Counted from the stretch's first letter, positions 53,901 through 62,996 are shown. The stretch: 64,000 nt of DNA from an uncultured Bacillota bacterium (GCA_949291945.1 CASEXH010000004.1:62001-126000); one strand, 5' to 3'. A program made the numbers and translations. The notes: a model not told the origin generated them from the letters alone.

Positions 53901-54892
53901 TTTACCTTACCCCCTCTCCGGATCCTGGGATCAATAAGTCCGTAAAGTATATTGGCCGCCAGGTTTCCTCCAAAGACAAAAAGGGCACTGACAATGGTAA
54001 TCGCCATCAGCAGAGGCATATCGCTCCCAAGGCCGGCAGCTACCGCCGCCTGTCCCAGACCCGGATAGGAAAATACCTGTTCCACAAGCACAGAGCCTCC
54101 GAATATCTCACTGATGGAGGCAAACTGGAGGGTAATGGCAGGCAGGAGCACGTTCCGGAACCCGTAATATTTAAACAGGCGCCATCCTTTCTCCCCCCGC
54201 ATCCTGGCAAACAAAACATAATCGCTTTCCATGATATCCGCCATTTTTTCCCGGGTGTGCAGGGCGATGTTGGAGACACCTGTAATGCTTAAGGTCAGCG
54301 CCGGGAGTATGGCATGATAGATCCGGTCTTCCAGGGTCACTCCGCTGGCTTCCACTCCGATAGGCACGCTGAGACCAATGGGAAACAGCCGAAACCATAC
54401 TCCGAAAACAAGCAGGAGCAGCAGCGCCAGCCAGAATGCCGGCGTACTGGAAATCACCAGACAGTATCCCTGGATTGCTTTATCTATCAGTTTCCCCCGG
54501 TTCATACCTGCCACTACACCCAGAAAAAGGCCCAGGATCCCGGAAATCACCCAGGCTGCGATCATAAGGAACAGAGAATTAGATAATTTTACTCCGATCA
54601 CTTCTGTTACAGGCTGCCGGTATAAAAGGGAAATCCCCATATCTCCCCGGACAAAATCCTTCGCCCAGGAAATATACTGCTGGGCCGGCGGCGTATGAAC
54701 GCCCCAGTATTCCTCCAGTTTTTCTCTCTGTTCCTGACTCATGGACCCAAGGGCTGCCTGCCCTACGTTCGCCTGAAGAGGGTCCACCGGGGAGGCTTTC
54801 ATTAATCCAAAAGTCATCATGCTGATACAGATGGTCAGCAGGATAATTTTCAAAATATTTTTTGCAAGAAATTTCGGCCAGCTTCCTTCCAT
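53897..54892 (-). CDS. nickel/peptide ABC transporter permease (DppB type), importer 1
   Basis: 331 residues, six membrane helices. The region DPLQANVGQAALGSMSQEQREKLEEYWGVHTP is the typical DppB extracellular loop, and the docking loop is near DYVLFARMRGEKGWRLFKYYGFRNVL. AGGAGG-like sequence precedes the ATG. Starts 24 bases after the binding protein gene. Confidence 0.94.
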   Translation of the reverse strand: MEGSWPKFLAKNILKIILLTICISMMTFGLMKASPVDPLQANVGQAALGSMSQEQREKLEEYWGVHTPPAQQYISWAKDFVRGDMGISLLYRQPVTEVIGVKLSNSLFLMIAAWVISGILGLFLGVVAGMNRGKLIDKAIQGYCLVISSTPAFWLALLLLLVFGVWFRLFPIGLSVPIGVEASGVTLEDRIYHAILPALTLSITGVSNIALHTREKMADIMESDYVLFARMRGEKGWRLFKYYGFRNVLLPAITLQFASISEIFGGSVLVEQVFSYPGLGQAAVAAGLGSDMPLLMAITIVSALFVFGGNLAANILYGLIDPRIRRGGKVK

Positions 54893-54916
54893 TGCTCCCT
54901 CCTTCTGTATTTTCTC

Positions 54917-56566
54917 TTATTCCCAGGACCACTGGTCCACATTGTTTACAATGGACCATCCATGTCCATGAGGATGTATCTTCTGTTCTGCAATCTGAAG
55001 TCCGTCTCTGACAAAATAAAGATGATCAATATTGCACAGCCAGATCCAGGGGATATCTCCCTCCTGGGTAATACCGGTGGTTCCATCCCACTGGGCTTTC
55101 TGCCACAGGTCATAAGACTCTTCCAGAGAAGACGCCGCCAAAGCCTGATCCATGTAACTGTCTACTGTTTCATTGGCATAAGGAGAATATTCTGCCTGTC
55201 CGATTCCTGTATCAGGGAGCGTATGGTAAATATTATAAAGTTCCATAGGCGTATGGGCTCCCCAGCCCCACATAAGAGGCTCTGATTCTGCCCGGTCATA
55301 AGCCACATCCCAGCCTACTCCTTCGGTGGTCACTTCAATTCCCAGTTCCCGGAGCTGATTGGCCGTATCTTCCGCCAAAGCCTGGCGTACAGAATCTCCA
55401 TTGCTGAACATCAGAGTGAATTCCGCCCTTACTCCATCCTTCTTGCGGATTCCGTCAGTACCTTCCTTCCAGCCGGCGTCCTCTAAGATCTGCTTTGCTT
55501 CTTCTAGGTCATATTCTACTTCGCTTTCCGGATTATACCAGGGCATCTTGTCGCATACACTGTAGGCAGCGGTTCCATAGCCGTTTAATACATTGTCTAT
55601 CATCTCCTGGCGGTCAATGCCGATATTGATGGCTCTTCTTACATTTACATCTGAGGTAAATTTATTTCCATAGGTAACGCCGTCTTTTTCCCGGGGCGTA
55701 CTGCATGGCAGGTTAAAACCTCTGTTATCTACGGTCTGCACACTGAAAAGCTCATATCCCTTTACGCTCTGGTCGCTGTAGGAAGCCGCCGTATGGGCTA
55801 CGTCCACCTCTCCGGCCATAGCCGCAGCCAGGGCTGCGTCTTCCTCCATAAAGAGAACTGTCAGCTTTTTGATTTTCGGCTCCTCTCCGTAATAATCTGG
55901 ATTTGCCTCAAAAATCACCTGCTGTCCTTTATCCCACTGCTTCATGATGTAACGGCCAGAACCTATGGGGTTCTGGCCATAATTTTCATCATAGGCATGT
56001 TCCGGAACGATTCCTACGATAGCCATGGTATAAGGCCAGATGGAATAGGGCCTGGTCATATGGAACTCTACTGTAGTATCGTCTACGGCCACAGCTTCTT
56101 CCAGCATGGTAAAGTCATTTACTGAACTTTTTTCTTTACAGTTATTGTAAGTAAAGGCTACATCCTGGGCGGTAAGGGGCTCCCCGTCTGTAAATTTTAC
56201 ATCGTCCCGGATGGTCACTGTCCAGGTCATACCATCTTCGCTGACACTGTAATCTGTGGCCAGATCCTTATCCATCTGCAGATCCTGGGTGGTAACCGTC
56301 AGCGTACTCTGGATCAGAGGTTCGTGAACGTGTTCTCCGGCCCCCCAGCCAAAAGCCGGGTCAAAGCCGGATTCCGGTTCTGAAGTTGCGGGCATAGTAA
56401 CCACTACTTCTTCCTTCTGGGTATTCTCCTCTGCTGCACCTCCGGCTGTTTCTTCCTGTGCAGATGTCTCCCTTCCAGCATCTGATTCAGCCCCCTGACT
56501 GCAGCCTGACAAAAGTCCGACGCTTACAGCAAGGGTGCATAAAGCAGCAATGAGTTTCTTTTTCAT
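54917..56566 (-). CDS. nickel/peptide-type solute-binding lipoprotein (family 5), importer 1
   Basis: 549 residues: signal peptide with lipobox (GLLSGCSQ), acidic linker, then a family 5 fold (GMTWTVTIRDDVKFTDGEPLTAQDVAFTYNN; NPIGSGRYIMKQWDKGQQVIFEANPDYYG). The far C-terminus has HPHGHGW (codons 54976-54956), three histidines in six residues, which could bind a metal. The start is the ATG at 56566, with GAGGAG 7 bases upstream; a longer frame to 56626 lacks a site. It heads importer 1 and has its own promoter carrying the shared element. Confidence 0.93.
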   Translation of the reverse strand: MKKKLIAALCTLAVSVGLLSGCSQGAESDAGRETSAQEETAGGAAEENTQKEEVVVTMPATSEPESGFDPAFGWGAGEHVHEPLIQSTLTVTTQDLQMDKDLATDYSVSEDGMTWTVTIRDDVKFTDGEPLTAQDVAFTYNNCKEKSSVNDFTMLEEAVAVDDTTVEFHMTRPYSIWPYTMAIVGIVPEHAYDENYGQNPIGSGRYIMKQWDKGQQVIFEANPDYYGEEPKIKKLTVLFMEEDAALAAAMAGEVDVAHTAASYSDQSVKGYELFSVQTVDNRGFNLPCSTPREKDGVTYGNKFTSDVNVRRAINIGIDRQEMIDNVLNGYGTAAYSVCDKMPWYNPESEVEYDLEEAKQILEDAGWKEGTDGIRKKDGVRAEFTLMFSNGDSVRQALAEDTANQLRELGIEVTTEGVGWDVAYDRAESEPLMWGWGAHTPMELYNIYHTLPDTGIGQAEYSPYANETVDSYMDQALAASSLEESYDLWQKAQWDGTTGITQEGDIPWIWLCNIDHLYFVRDGLQIAEQKIHPHGHGWSIVNNVDQWSWE

Positions 56567-56599
56567 ACATTTTCTCCTCGCTTTCTTAAGTATGGAAGG

Positions 56600-56639
56600 A
56601 GTATAGCATCTGCTTTTTTTCGCCACAAGCCCGGGCAGG
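56600..56639 (-). promoter_or_regulatory. importer 1 promoter with shared regulon element
   Basis: On the minus strand CCCC-TGCC-CGGG-CTTGTGG, with -35 TTGTGG (56628-56623), a 17-base spacer and -10 TATACT (56605-56600). The 12-mer CCGGGCTTGTGG is identical to that ahead of the hydrolase-methyltransferase gene and is placed the same way. Confidence 0.75.
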
Positions 56640-56730
56640 GGTTCCGTTTTTCAGTTTTTTGTGTCTGTCCGGTCCTGCCTGCAGATCCCTGAAATCCCGG
56701 CTTTTTTCCCTATTCTCTTTTCTTTCAGGC

Positions 56731-56764
56731 AAAAAAAATACGGGGAGATAACCCCATCCCCCCG
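56731..56764 (-). terminator. terminator after the hydrolase-methyltransferase gene
   Basis: On the minus strand ACGGGG (56764-56759) pairs with CCCCGT (56745-56740) and is followed by ATTTTTTTT. It separates the fusion gene from importer 1. Confidence 0.85.
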
Positions 56765-56786
56765 TTAAGATGCTCGGTTTTTTCAT

Positions 56787-58481
56787 TTATGCCTTTACTG
56801 CAAAAAGGGCAAACAGCGCATCCGGATTATAAAATTCATCTTTTACTGTATAGATTTTCCTGCTGACGCCGAAATCTACAGACAACTGCTCCACCCCCAG
56901 GTTTCCCAGGGTCTCCACATCCCAGGCAGGACGGACACGGCTGCTGATAGGAAGCTGCCGCTTAATCTCCTCACATTCTGCCATCATATCCAGTCCCAGT
57001 TTATTGTGGGTATGGTTTTTGGGAAGTTTAGAAGTATCTGCAAAATTTACCGCCCCGTAGTTAGCGTCAAAGTTCAGCAGGATCCCGCCTTTTTTCAGCA
57101 CCCGCAGCCAGTCTTTGTAAGCCCTGGCCGTATCCGGCAAAGTCCAGGTAAGGTTTCTGGATATCACAACGTCAAAAGTCTCGTCCTCAAAGCCGAGACT
57201 TTCCCCGTCCATGATCAGAAACTGACAGCCGGCATTTTCTTCTTCCGCCAGTTCTCTGGCATAGCGGATCATATCCGGAGTCAGGTCTGTTCCTGTAACC
57301 TCGTGTCCCATTTTCGACAAAAGAATCGTAAAGAATCCTGCGCCGCAGCCTACGTCCAGAATCCGCAGATTCCCCTGGGGAAGATACTTTTCGATTTCTT
57401 CCTGCCATCTTTCGGCAATGGGATCATGGAGTTCCGCCTTCCTCTGTTCCTTAAAGCCGCTGCTGCGTTTTGTCCAATAGTTGGTGATCCGCTCTTTCCG
57501 GTTATCCTTCTCCCGGGAAATCTTTCCATAGGCGATCATTGGGCCGGATTCTTCTACCTGAAGACTTCCTGTCTGGTAGAGGATCACCCCGTCGTTTTCT
57601 CCATAAGCCACTTCCAGGATATGGCCCTGATAATCCTTGACCATTCCCAGGACCTCGCCTGCCCGGATCATATCTCCCGGCATTTTGTTTGGATACCACA
57701 GGCCGTTCTGGGAAGCAGACTGGTAAATAATGTCCCTTACTTCCAGAGGATAATAGATCCTATAGTCTTTCTGTCCCAGATAAACCCCCAGATGGCAGAG
57801 GATATTCCGCACATCCCTCCGTGTAGAATGGGATTCCTCTCTGGTCCAGGCTCCCATGCCTCCTCTTTCAATGAGAATACTGGGGATCCCGTAGGCGTAA
57901 GCCGCATAGTTATAACAGCCTCCCTTGGCCACTGTAGAGCAGACCATGTAGGGTACGTCCACCTGCTGGGCCATCTCCCTGGAGATTTTTACCGTCTCTT
58001 CTGAAGCCTGTCCTGCATAATACACATAGGGGGCAAGCTGTTCATAGCTGTCTCCACTGTGAAGGTCAATATAATAATCTGCTATAGGAAAAAGTTCCTT
58101 TTCGATTCCCCAGGCCAGCCGCTCCATCTGGGTTCCCTCCCTGTTTCCAGGGAATACCCGGTTGAGGTTCTTCCCGTCCTCATATCCGAAACTGCCGCTT
58201 CTGTTTTCAAAAGCTTCCCGGTTGATAACCTTTACGATCACTACTGTTCCTGCAATTTTTTCTGTTTTCAGCCTGTCGGCCAGTTCTACAGCCGCCTGGA
58301 TCCCTACATATTCTTCTGCATGGATCCCCGCAGTGATCAGCACCGTCTTTCCCGGCTCTTCTCCGTTTAAAATAGTAACAGGAAGCTGAAATTCTCCGTC
58401 TACAAGAGAGAGGAAGCCGCTGACTCTCTCACCCGGTTTTACATGAAAACTTCCTAACTGAAAAATTCCATTTTCGTTCAT
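56787..58481 (-). CDS. fusion of AstE/aspartoacylase-type zinc hydrolase and SAM-dependent methyltransferase
   Basis: 564 residues. Residues 1-325 are an AstE/AspA (M14-like) amidohydrolase: zinc ligands H54 and E57 (GIHAEE) and H141 (IDLHSGD), substrate motif NLNR (105-108), catalytic E205 (LIERGG), then the small beta domain of this family. Residues 335-564 are a class I methyltransferase: ILDVGCGAGFF (motif I from 374) and VLKKGGILLNFD. The family removes acyl groups from amino acids; here one chain could deacylate and methylate a small amino-acid-like ligand. The start is the ATG at 58481 (AAGGA 7 bases before); an ATG at 58526 lacks a site. A terminator separates it from importer 1, but both promoters share one element. 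Confidence 0.88.
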   Translation of the reverse strand: MNENGIFQLGSFHVKPGERVSGFLSLVDGEFQLPVTILNGEEPGKTVLITAGIHAEEYVGIQAAVELADRLKTEKIAGTVVIVKVINREAFENRSGSFGYEDGKNLNRVFPGNREGTQMERLAWGIEKELFPIADYYIDLHSGDSYEQLAPYVYYAGQASEETVKISREMAQQVDVPYMVCSTVAKGGCYNYAAYAYGIPSILIERGGMGAWTREESHSTRRDVRNILCHLGVYLGQKDYRIYYPLEVRDIIYQSASQNGLWYPNKMPGDMIRAGEVLGMVKDYQGHILEVAYGENDGVILYQTGSLQVEESGPMIAYGKISREKDNRKERITNYWTKRSSGFKEQRKAELHDPIAERWQEEIEKYLPQGNLRILDVGCGAGFFTILLSKMGHEVTGTDLTPDMIRYARELAEEENAGCQFLIMDGESLGFEDETFDVVISRNLTWTLPDTARAYKDWLRVLKKGGILLNFDANYGAVNFADTSKLPKNHTHNKLGLDMMAECEEIKRQLPISSRVRPAWDVETLGNLGVEQLSVDFGVSRKIYTVKDEFYNPDALFALFAVKA

Positions 58482-58624
58482 AATCTTATCCTTATCTATG
58501 TCTAAAAAAGTTTTGATTTCCTCCATTAGGGGAGGTGTATGTCTCGCCTAACAGGCTCAGTTTATCAGAAAGTCAGCAGACCCACAAGCCCGGCGGGGGG
58601 ATATAAATTGTCTCCTGATCATTT
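58482..58624 (-). promoter_or_regulatory. promoter and leader of the hydrolase-methyltransferase gene with shared regulon element
   Basis: On the minus strand CCCC-CCGC-CGGG-CTTGTGG, with -35 TTGTGG (58587-58582), a 17-base spacer and -10 TAAACT (58564-58559). The 5' leader of about 70 bases holds a short hairpin CCTCC-N6-GGAGG (58535-58520), with a T-rich stretch (58509-58503) ten bases further on. I found no match to a known riboswitch. Confidence 0.7.
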
Positions 58625-58687
58625 TTCGCAGATATGAACATTGAAATCTTCTTAAGATATATCTTTTGTAAAACTATCCTTCTTTAA

Positions 58688-58720
58688 GAAAAAAGGCCGA
58701 CCCATAAACTGCGCCAGCCT
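58688..58720 (-). terminator. terminator after purA
   Basis: On the minus strand AGGCTG (58720-58715) pairs with CGGCCT (58699-58694) and is followed by six T. Confidence 0.65.
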
Positions 58721-58741
58721 CTTCTTTCCTATACTATTTTA

Positions 58742-60022
58742 TTATTTTCTATAAATAATATCTTCTCTGCTTGGTCCGTTGGAGATCATGGTGATGGGGA
58801 ATCCCAGCTTCTCCTCTACAAACTCAATATATTTCCGGCAGTTCTCCGGCAGATCTTCATATTTCTTAATGCCTCTGATGTCGCATTTCCAGCCTGGCAG
58901 CACCTCCAGCACCGGTTTTGCCTTTTCCAGAAGATGTGTGGTTGGGAATTCTGTGGTTACTTCCCCGTCAATTTCATATCCCACACATACAGGGATCTCA
59001 TCTAAATATCCCAGTACGTCCAGTACTGTAAAGGCCACATCTGTGGTTCCCTGGATACGGCAGCCATATTTGGAAGCCACACAGTCAAACCATCCCATTC
59101 TTCTGGGACGTCCGGTAGTTGCGCCGTATTCTCCGCCGTCGCCGCCTCTGCGTCTCAGCTCATCTGCCTCATCGCCGAAAATCTCAGATACGAAAGCCCC
59201 TGCGCCTACCGCACTGGAGTAAGCCTTGCATACCGTGATCACCTTTTTGATCTCATAGGGGGGAACTCCTGCTCCTACGGCACCGTAAGCTGCCAGAGTG
59301 GAAGAAGAAGTTACCATAGGATAGATTCCATGATCCGGATCTTTCAGAGAGCCTAACTGTCCCTCTAAAAGGATTTCCTTGCCCTCTTTCAGGGCGTTCC
59401 ACAGATACAGAGAAACATCACATACGTAAGGCTCAATCATCTCTCTGTACTGACGCAGCTCTTCCATAATGTCGTCTGGATTCAGAGCAGGTTTGTGATA
59501 TAAGTGCTCCAGTGTAACATTTTTCTTCTCGCAGACATTTTCTACTTTTTCCCGAAGCTCTGCCTCATCTTCAAAAAGCTCGCTGACCTGGAAGCCGATC
59601 TTTGCGTATTTATCTGAATAGAAGGGTGCGATTCCTGATTTTGTGGAGCCAAAAGAATGTTTTCCCAGACGCTCTTCCTCATATTCATCGAATTTAATAT
59701 GATAGGACATCACCATCTGCGCCCTGTCAGACACCTTGATCTTGGGCATGGGAACTCCTTTTTCCACAATCGACTGAATCTCCTTAAACAGTACCGGGAT
59801 ATTCAACGCCACACCGTTTCCGATCACGCTGGTAGTATGGTCGTAAAACACACCGGAAGGAAGGGTATGAAGTGCGAATTTCCCGTAATTGTTCACAATT
59901 GTATGACCTGCGTTGGCGCCACCCTGGAATCTGACAATAATATCTGACTCCTGCGCAAGCATATCGGTAATCTTACCTTTTCCTTCGTCACCCCAGTTGG
60001 CCCCTACTACTGCTTTTACCAT
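58742..60022 (-). CDS. purA: adenylosuccinate synthetase
   Basis: Joins IMP and aspartate using GTP, the first step from IMP to AMP. 426 residues, full length. The N-terminal VGANWGDEGKGK is the phosphate loop, GGANAGHTI follows, and the IMP/aspartate sites are in GATTGRPRRMGWFD. AGGAGG is 6 bases before the ATG. The partner enzyme gene purB lies 3 kb upstream on the same strand, beyond an antiporter and an ATPase gene. Confidence 0.98.
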   Translation of the reverse strand: MVKAVVGANWGDEGKGKITDMLAQESDIIVRFQGGANAGHTIVNNYGKFALHTLPSGVFYDHTTSVIGNGVALNIPVLFKEIQSIVEKGVPMPKIKVSDRAQMVMSYHIKFDEYEEERLGKHSFGSTKSGIAPFYSDKYAKIGFQVSELFEDEAELREKVENVCEKKNVTLEHLYHKPALNPDDIMEELRQYREMIEPYVCDVSLYLWNALKEGKEILLEGQLGSLKDPDHGIYPMVTSSSTLAAYGAVGAGVPPYEIKKVITVCKAYSSAVGAGAFVSEIFGDEADELRRRGGDGGEYGATTGRPRRMGWFDCVASKYGCRIQGTTDVAFTVLDVLGYLDEIPVCVGYEIDGEVTTEFPTTHLLEKAKPVLEVLPGWKCDIRGIKKYEDLPENCRKYIEFVEEKLGFPITMISNGPSREDIIYRK

Positions 60023-60202
60023 CTCTTATTCCTCCTGTTTTACGGGTTCCAAATTCTGTCATTTTCATAGACATATAAAATACATAAATTTTTCACCCTG
60101 ATATCATCAATTACTACAATATCATACTACATTTTACGACAGAAATAAAGTATAAAACAAAATCTTTTCCAACTATCCGGCCGTGAGACTTTGAATAGCA
60201 GC

Positions 60203-61516
60203 TTATGCTTCCCGGCTGATGCAGCTGCAGATTTCTTCTATTGCATACAAGGGAAGATTCATCAGCCATTCCTCTGGCCTGTAATCCGCCATAGAAGTGC
60301 GGATCGAAATTTCAGGCTGATACTTTTCATAATATGTTTTCAAACTCTTGGCTTTCAGATTCACTTCTGCTTTGACCTCTACAGGCACTGTTCTCTCTCC
60401 GGTATCGACCACAAAATCTACTTCGCAGGATCCTCTGTCGTTGGTATAATAATAAATGCTTAAGTTTTCCAGGGTTTTTAACTGCTGGCATACATACTGT
60501 TCCGTCAACGCCCCTTTAAATTCCTTAAACAGATCCTTTCCATCCAGCAGGATTTTGGGGCTCAGTCCCGTCATACAGCCCAGGAGTCCCACGTCAACAA
60601 CAAACAGTTTAAAAGCTTTTTGGTCCACATAGGCTTTCAGAGGAATCCCCCCTCCCTTCACCCGTTCGATTTTATAAACAAGTCCACAGTCGCAAAGCCA
60701 CATGATTGCTGTTTCATATTCTTTTGCCCGGCCGCCTTCACGTACCAGCCCATAAAGAAACTTTTTATTTTCTTTTGCCAGCTGAGACGGGATGCTATTC
60801 CACACCATCCGTATCTTGGGGACAATTTCCAGGGGCGCATGTTTTGAAAAGTCCTGCTCGTATGCCGCCAATATACGCTTTTGTACTTCCCGGACTTCAT
60901 AAAAATCTCTTTCCTCCGTAAAATTCTTAACCGCTTCCGGCATGCCGCCGATAAAATAATATTGCTTAAGAGCCTCTATATAAGTCTGTTTAAAAGAAGT
61001 GATCATTTTGTAATCCTGGCTGTCAAGGAGCTTTGCAAACTGAGTTCCTGTTACTGCCATCAAAAATTCCCGGAAGGAAAGTGGATAAAGTTCCAGAAAA
61101 TCTACTTTTCCCACCGGAAAAGAGGTTCCTTCATGGAGTGCGATCCCCAGCAAAGATCCGGCACAGATAATATGATACTGGGGCGCATTTTCATAAAAAT
61201 ATTTAAGAGAAGAAAGAGCTCTTGGCACTTCCTGGACCTCGTCAAAAATCAAAAGAGTACTGTCTGGATCGATCTTTTTTCCTGCATATAGCTCAATCCC
61301 CATGATCAGGCGGTCTGTATTCAGATCTGAAGCAAATAATTCTGCCATTCTGGAGTTGGAATCAAAATTGATATAAACCATATCTCGATAAGCGGATCTG
61401 CCGAATTCCTTCATCAGCCATGTCTTTCCGACCTGCCTTGCTCCTTGAATAATCAGCGGCTTACGGCGTCTGCTCTCCTTCCATCTATACAATTTTTCTA
61501 TTGCAATCCGATACAT
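60203..61516 (-). CDS. AAA+ ATPase with DUF4143 domain
   Basis: 437 residues: N-terminal AAA ATPase with Walker A IQGARQVGKTW and Walker B LLIFDEVQEV, then a winged-helix linker and the C-terminal DUF4143 domain, which resembles a restriction-endonuclease fold and ends with the VDFVVDTGERTVPVEVKAE pattern. These ATPases are very common in gut anaerobes, often several per genome; their function is unknown. GGAGG is 7 bases before the ATG, and the gene has its own promoter. Confidence 0.93.
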   Translation of the reverse strand: MYRIAIEKLYRWKESRRRKPLIIQGARQVGKTWLMKEFGRSAYRDMVYINFDSNSRMAELFASDLNTDRLIMGIELYAGKKIDPDSTLLIFDEVQEVPRALSSLKYFYENAPQYHIICAGSLLGIALHEGTSFPVGKVDFLELYPLSFREFLMAVTGTQFAKLLDSQDYKMITSFKQTYIEALKQYYFIGGMPEAVKNFTEERDFYEVREVQKRILAAYEQDFSKHAPLEIVPKIRMVWNSIPSQLAKENKKFLYGLVREGGRAKEYETAIMWLCDCGLVYKIERVKGGGIPLKAYVDQKAFKLFVVDVGLLGCMTGLSPKILLDGKDLFKEFKGALTEQYVCQQLKTLENLSIYYYTNDRGSCEVDFVVDTGERTVPVEVKAEVNLKAKSLKTYYEKYQPEISIRTSMADYRPEEWLMNLPLYAIEEICSCISREA

Positions 61517-61547
61517 AGATACACCTCCACAATATTCTGTATTTTAT

Positions 61548-61611
61548 ATTATATCTCCTGTATCACAAAATTACAACGTAAAAGGGAACAATGTAACATT
61601 TTTTACAACGT
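61548..61611 (-). promoter_or_regulatory. promoter of the AAA+ gene with repeated ACGTTGTAA
   Basis: On the minus strand TTGTAA (61576-61571), a 17-base spacer and TATAAT (61553-61548). ACGTTGTAA occurs over the -35 (61579-61571) and again 32 bp upstream (61611-61603), a possible operator pair. Confidence 0.65.
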
Positions 61612-61612
61612 T

Positions 61613-61674
61613 AAAAAGCAGTCAGGAACTTTTCTGGAACAAAGCATTCCAGTAGTCCTCTGACTGCTTTTTTC
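61613..61674. terminator. bidirectional terminator after the antiporter gene
   Basis: AAGCAGTCAG pairs with CTGACTGCTT, with an inner CTGGAA/TTCCAG stem, A-rich on one side and T-rich on the other. Confidence 0.9.
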
Positions 61675-61691
61675 TTTATCCTATTGATCTT

Positions 61692-62996
61692 TTACTCGCC
61701 GGATCCGCTTTTCCTGCTCCTGAACAAAATAAACAGCACAGCGCTGACTCCCATTAAAATGGGGTAATAAAGATAAGGCATGATCTCCACAGGAGATATT
61801 GCCGCCATTCCTGCCGCTGTAAGAAGCTGGGCGCCATAAGGGATCACTCCCTGTCCCACAGAGGCAAAGATATCCAGAAGGGAAGCGCTCCTTTTCGGGG
61901 AAATATGGAATTCATCGCTGATCTCTTTGGCAATGGGACCTGCCATAACAATCGCCACGGTGTTATTCGCTGTACAGCAGTCTACCAGAAATACCAGAAT
62001 GGAAATACCAAATTCTCCTCCCCTGGCACCGCTGATCCTGCTTTTAATCACACTTAAGATAAACTGAATACCGCCGTATTCCCTGACCAGAGCCACGATA
62101 GCTGCCACGATAATGGAAATCACTGTAATGTCATACATACTGGTGACCCCTTCCCCCATTTTCTGGAACAGTTCTCCAAAGGCAAAAGCCCCTGTGGCTA
62201 CTCCCACGATAGCGGAAAGAATCGTTCCTGCAATAAGGATCACAAACACATTGACTCCAATAAGAGCCCCGATAAGCACTACCAGATAGGGGATTACCTT
62301 TATGATCTCATACTCATAGGAAGATTTATCCAGCACAAGATTTCCTGACTGGGCTCTTGCCACAAAGAAAAAGATTATAGCAGTAATAATTGCCGCCGGA
62401 AGGACAATGAGAAAGTTTTCCTTAAATTTGTCCTTCATTTCACAGCCCTGGGTACGGACCGCCGCAATGGTGGTGTCAGAAATCATAGACAGATTATCTC
62501 CGAACATGGCTCCGCAGACGACTGCTCCCAGGCAGAGAGGAGCTCCCAGACCTGTTTCCTGGGCAATTCCCACACCGATAGGGGCCATAGCCGTAATCGT
62601 TCCCACAGAGGTACCCATAGACACTGAAATAAAACAGCCGATAATAAACAGTCCCATCACTGCAATAGACGGAGGCATAAGAGAAAGTCCCAGAATTACC
62701 GTGCTCTCCACTCCTCCTGCTGCGCTGATGGTACCGGAAAAGGCTCCTGCCGCCAGAAAAATCAGACACATGGTCACAATATTTTCTTCTCCGATCCCTT
62801 TGGATATGACGGTGAGCTTGTCTGCAAACCGCAGCCGCCGGTTCTGGCAGAAAGCCACGGTCAGGGCGATCAGGAAGCCCACAATGGCAGGCATGGTATA
62901 GAAATCCCCGGATAAGATCCCTGCCCCTAAAAATATTACCAGAAACACCCCGATAGGCAGCAGCGCCCGGGGATTCCCCTTGCTTTTATCTCTCAT
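61692..62996 (-). CDS. NhaC-type Na+/H+ antiporter family protein
   Basis: 434 residues with about eleven membrane helices. Conserved NhaC features: SVSMGTSVGTITAMAPIGVGIA, a GAMFGDNLSMISDTTIAA segment with the charged residues of the ion path, and CTANNTVAIVMAGPIAKEI in the second half. It probably exchanges sodium for protons or, as in some relatives, an organic ion. AGGAG precedes the ATG. A single-gene unit between terminators. Confidence 0.9.
   Translation of the reverse strand: MRDKSKGNPRALLPIGVFLVIFLGAGILSGDFYTMPAIVGFLIALTVAFCQNRRLRFADKLTVISKGIGEENIVTMCLIFLAAGAFSGTISAAGGVESTVILGLSLMPPSIAVMGLFIIGCFISVSMGTSVGTITAMAPIGVGIAQETGLGAPLCLGAVVCGAMFGDNLSMISDTTIAAVRTQGCEMKDKFKENFLIVLPAAIITAIIFFFVARAQSGNLVLDKSSYEYEIIKVIPYLVVLIGALIGVNVFVILIAGTILSAIVGVATGAFAFGELFQKMGEGVTSMYDITVISIIVAAIVALVREYGGIQFILSVIKSRISGARGGEFGISILVFLVDCCTANNTVAIVMAGPIAKEISDEFHISPKRSASLLDIFASVGQGVIPYGAQLLTAAGMAAISPVEIMPYLYYPILMGVSAVLFILFRSRKSGSGE

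Noticed and set aside
58482..58640. Riboswitch in the leader of the hydrolase-methyltransferase gene
   Set aside because: I compared by memory with SAM, cobalamin, NiCo, ZTP and guanidine motifs and found no convincing core. Only a short hairpin is supported.
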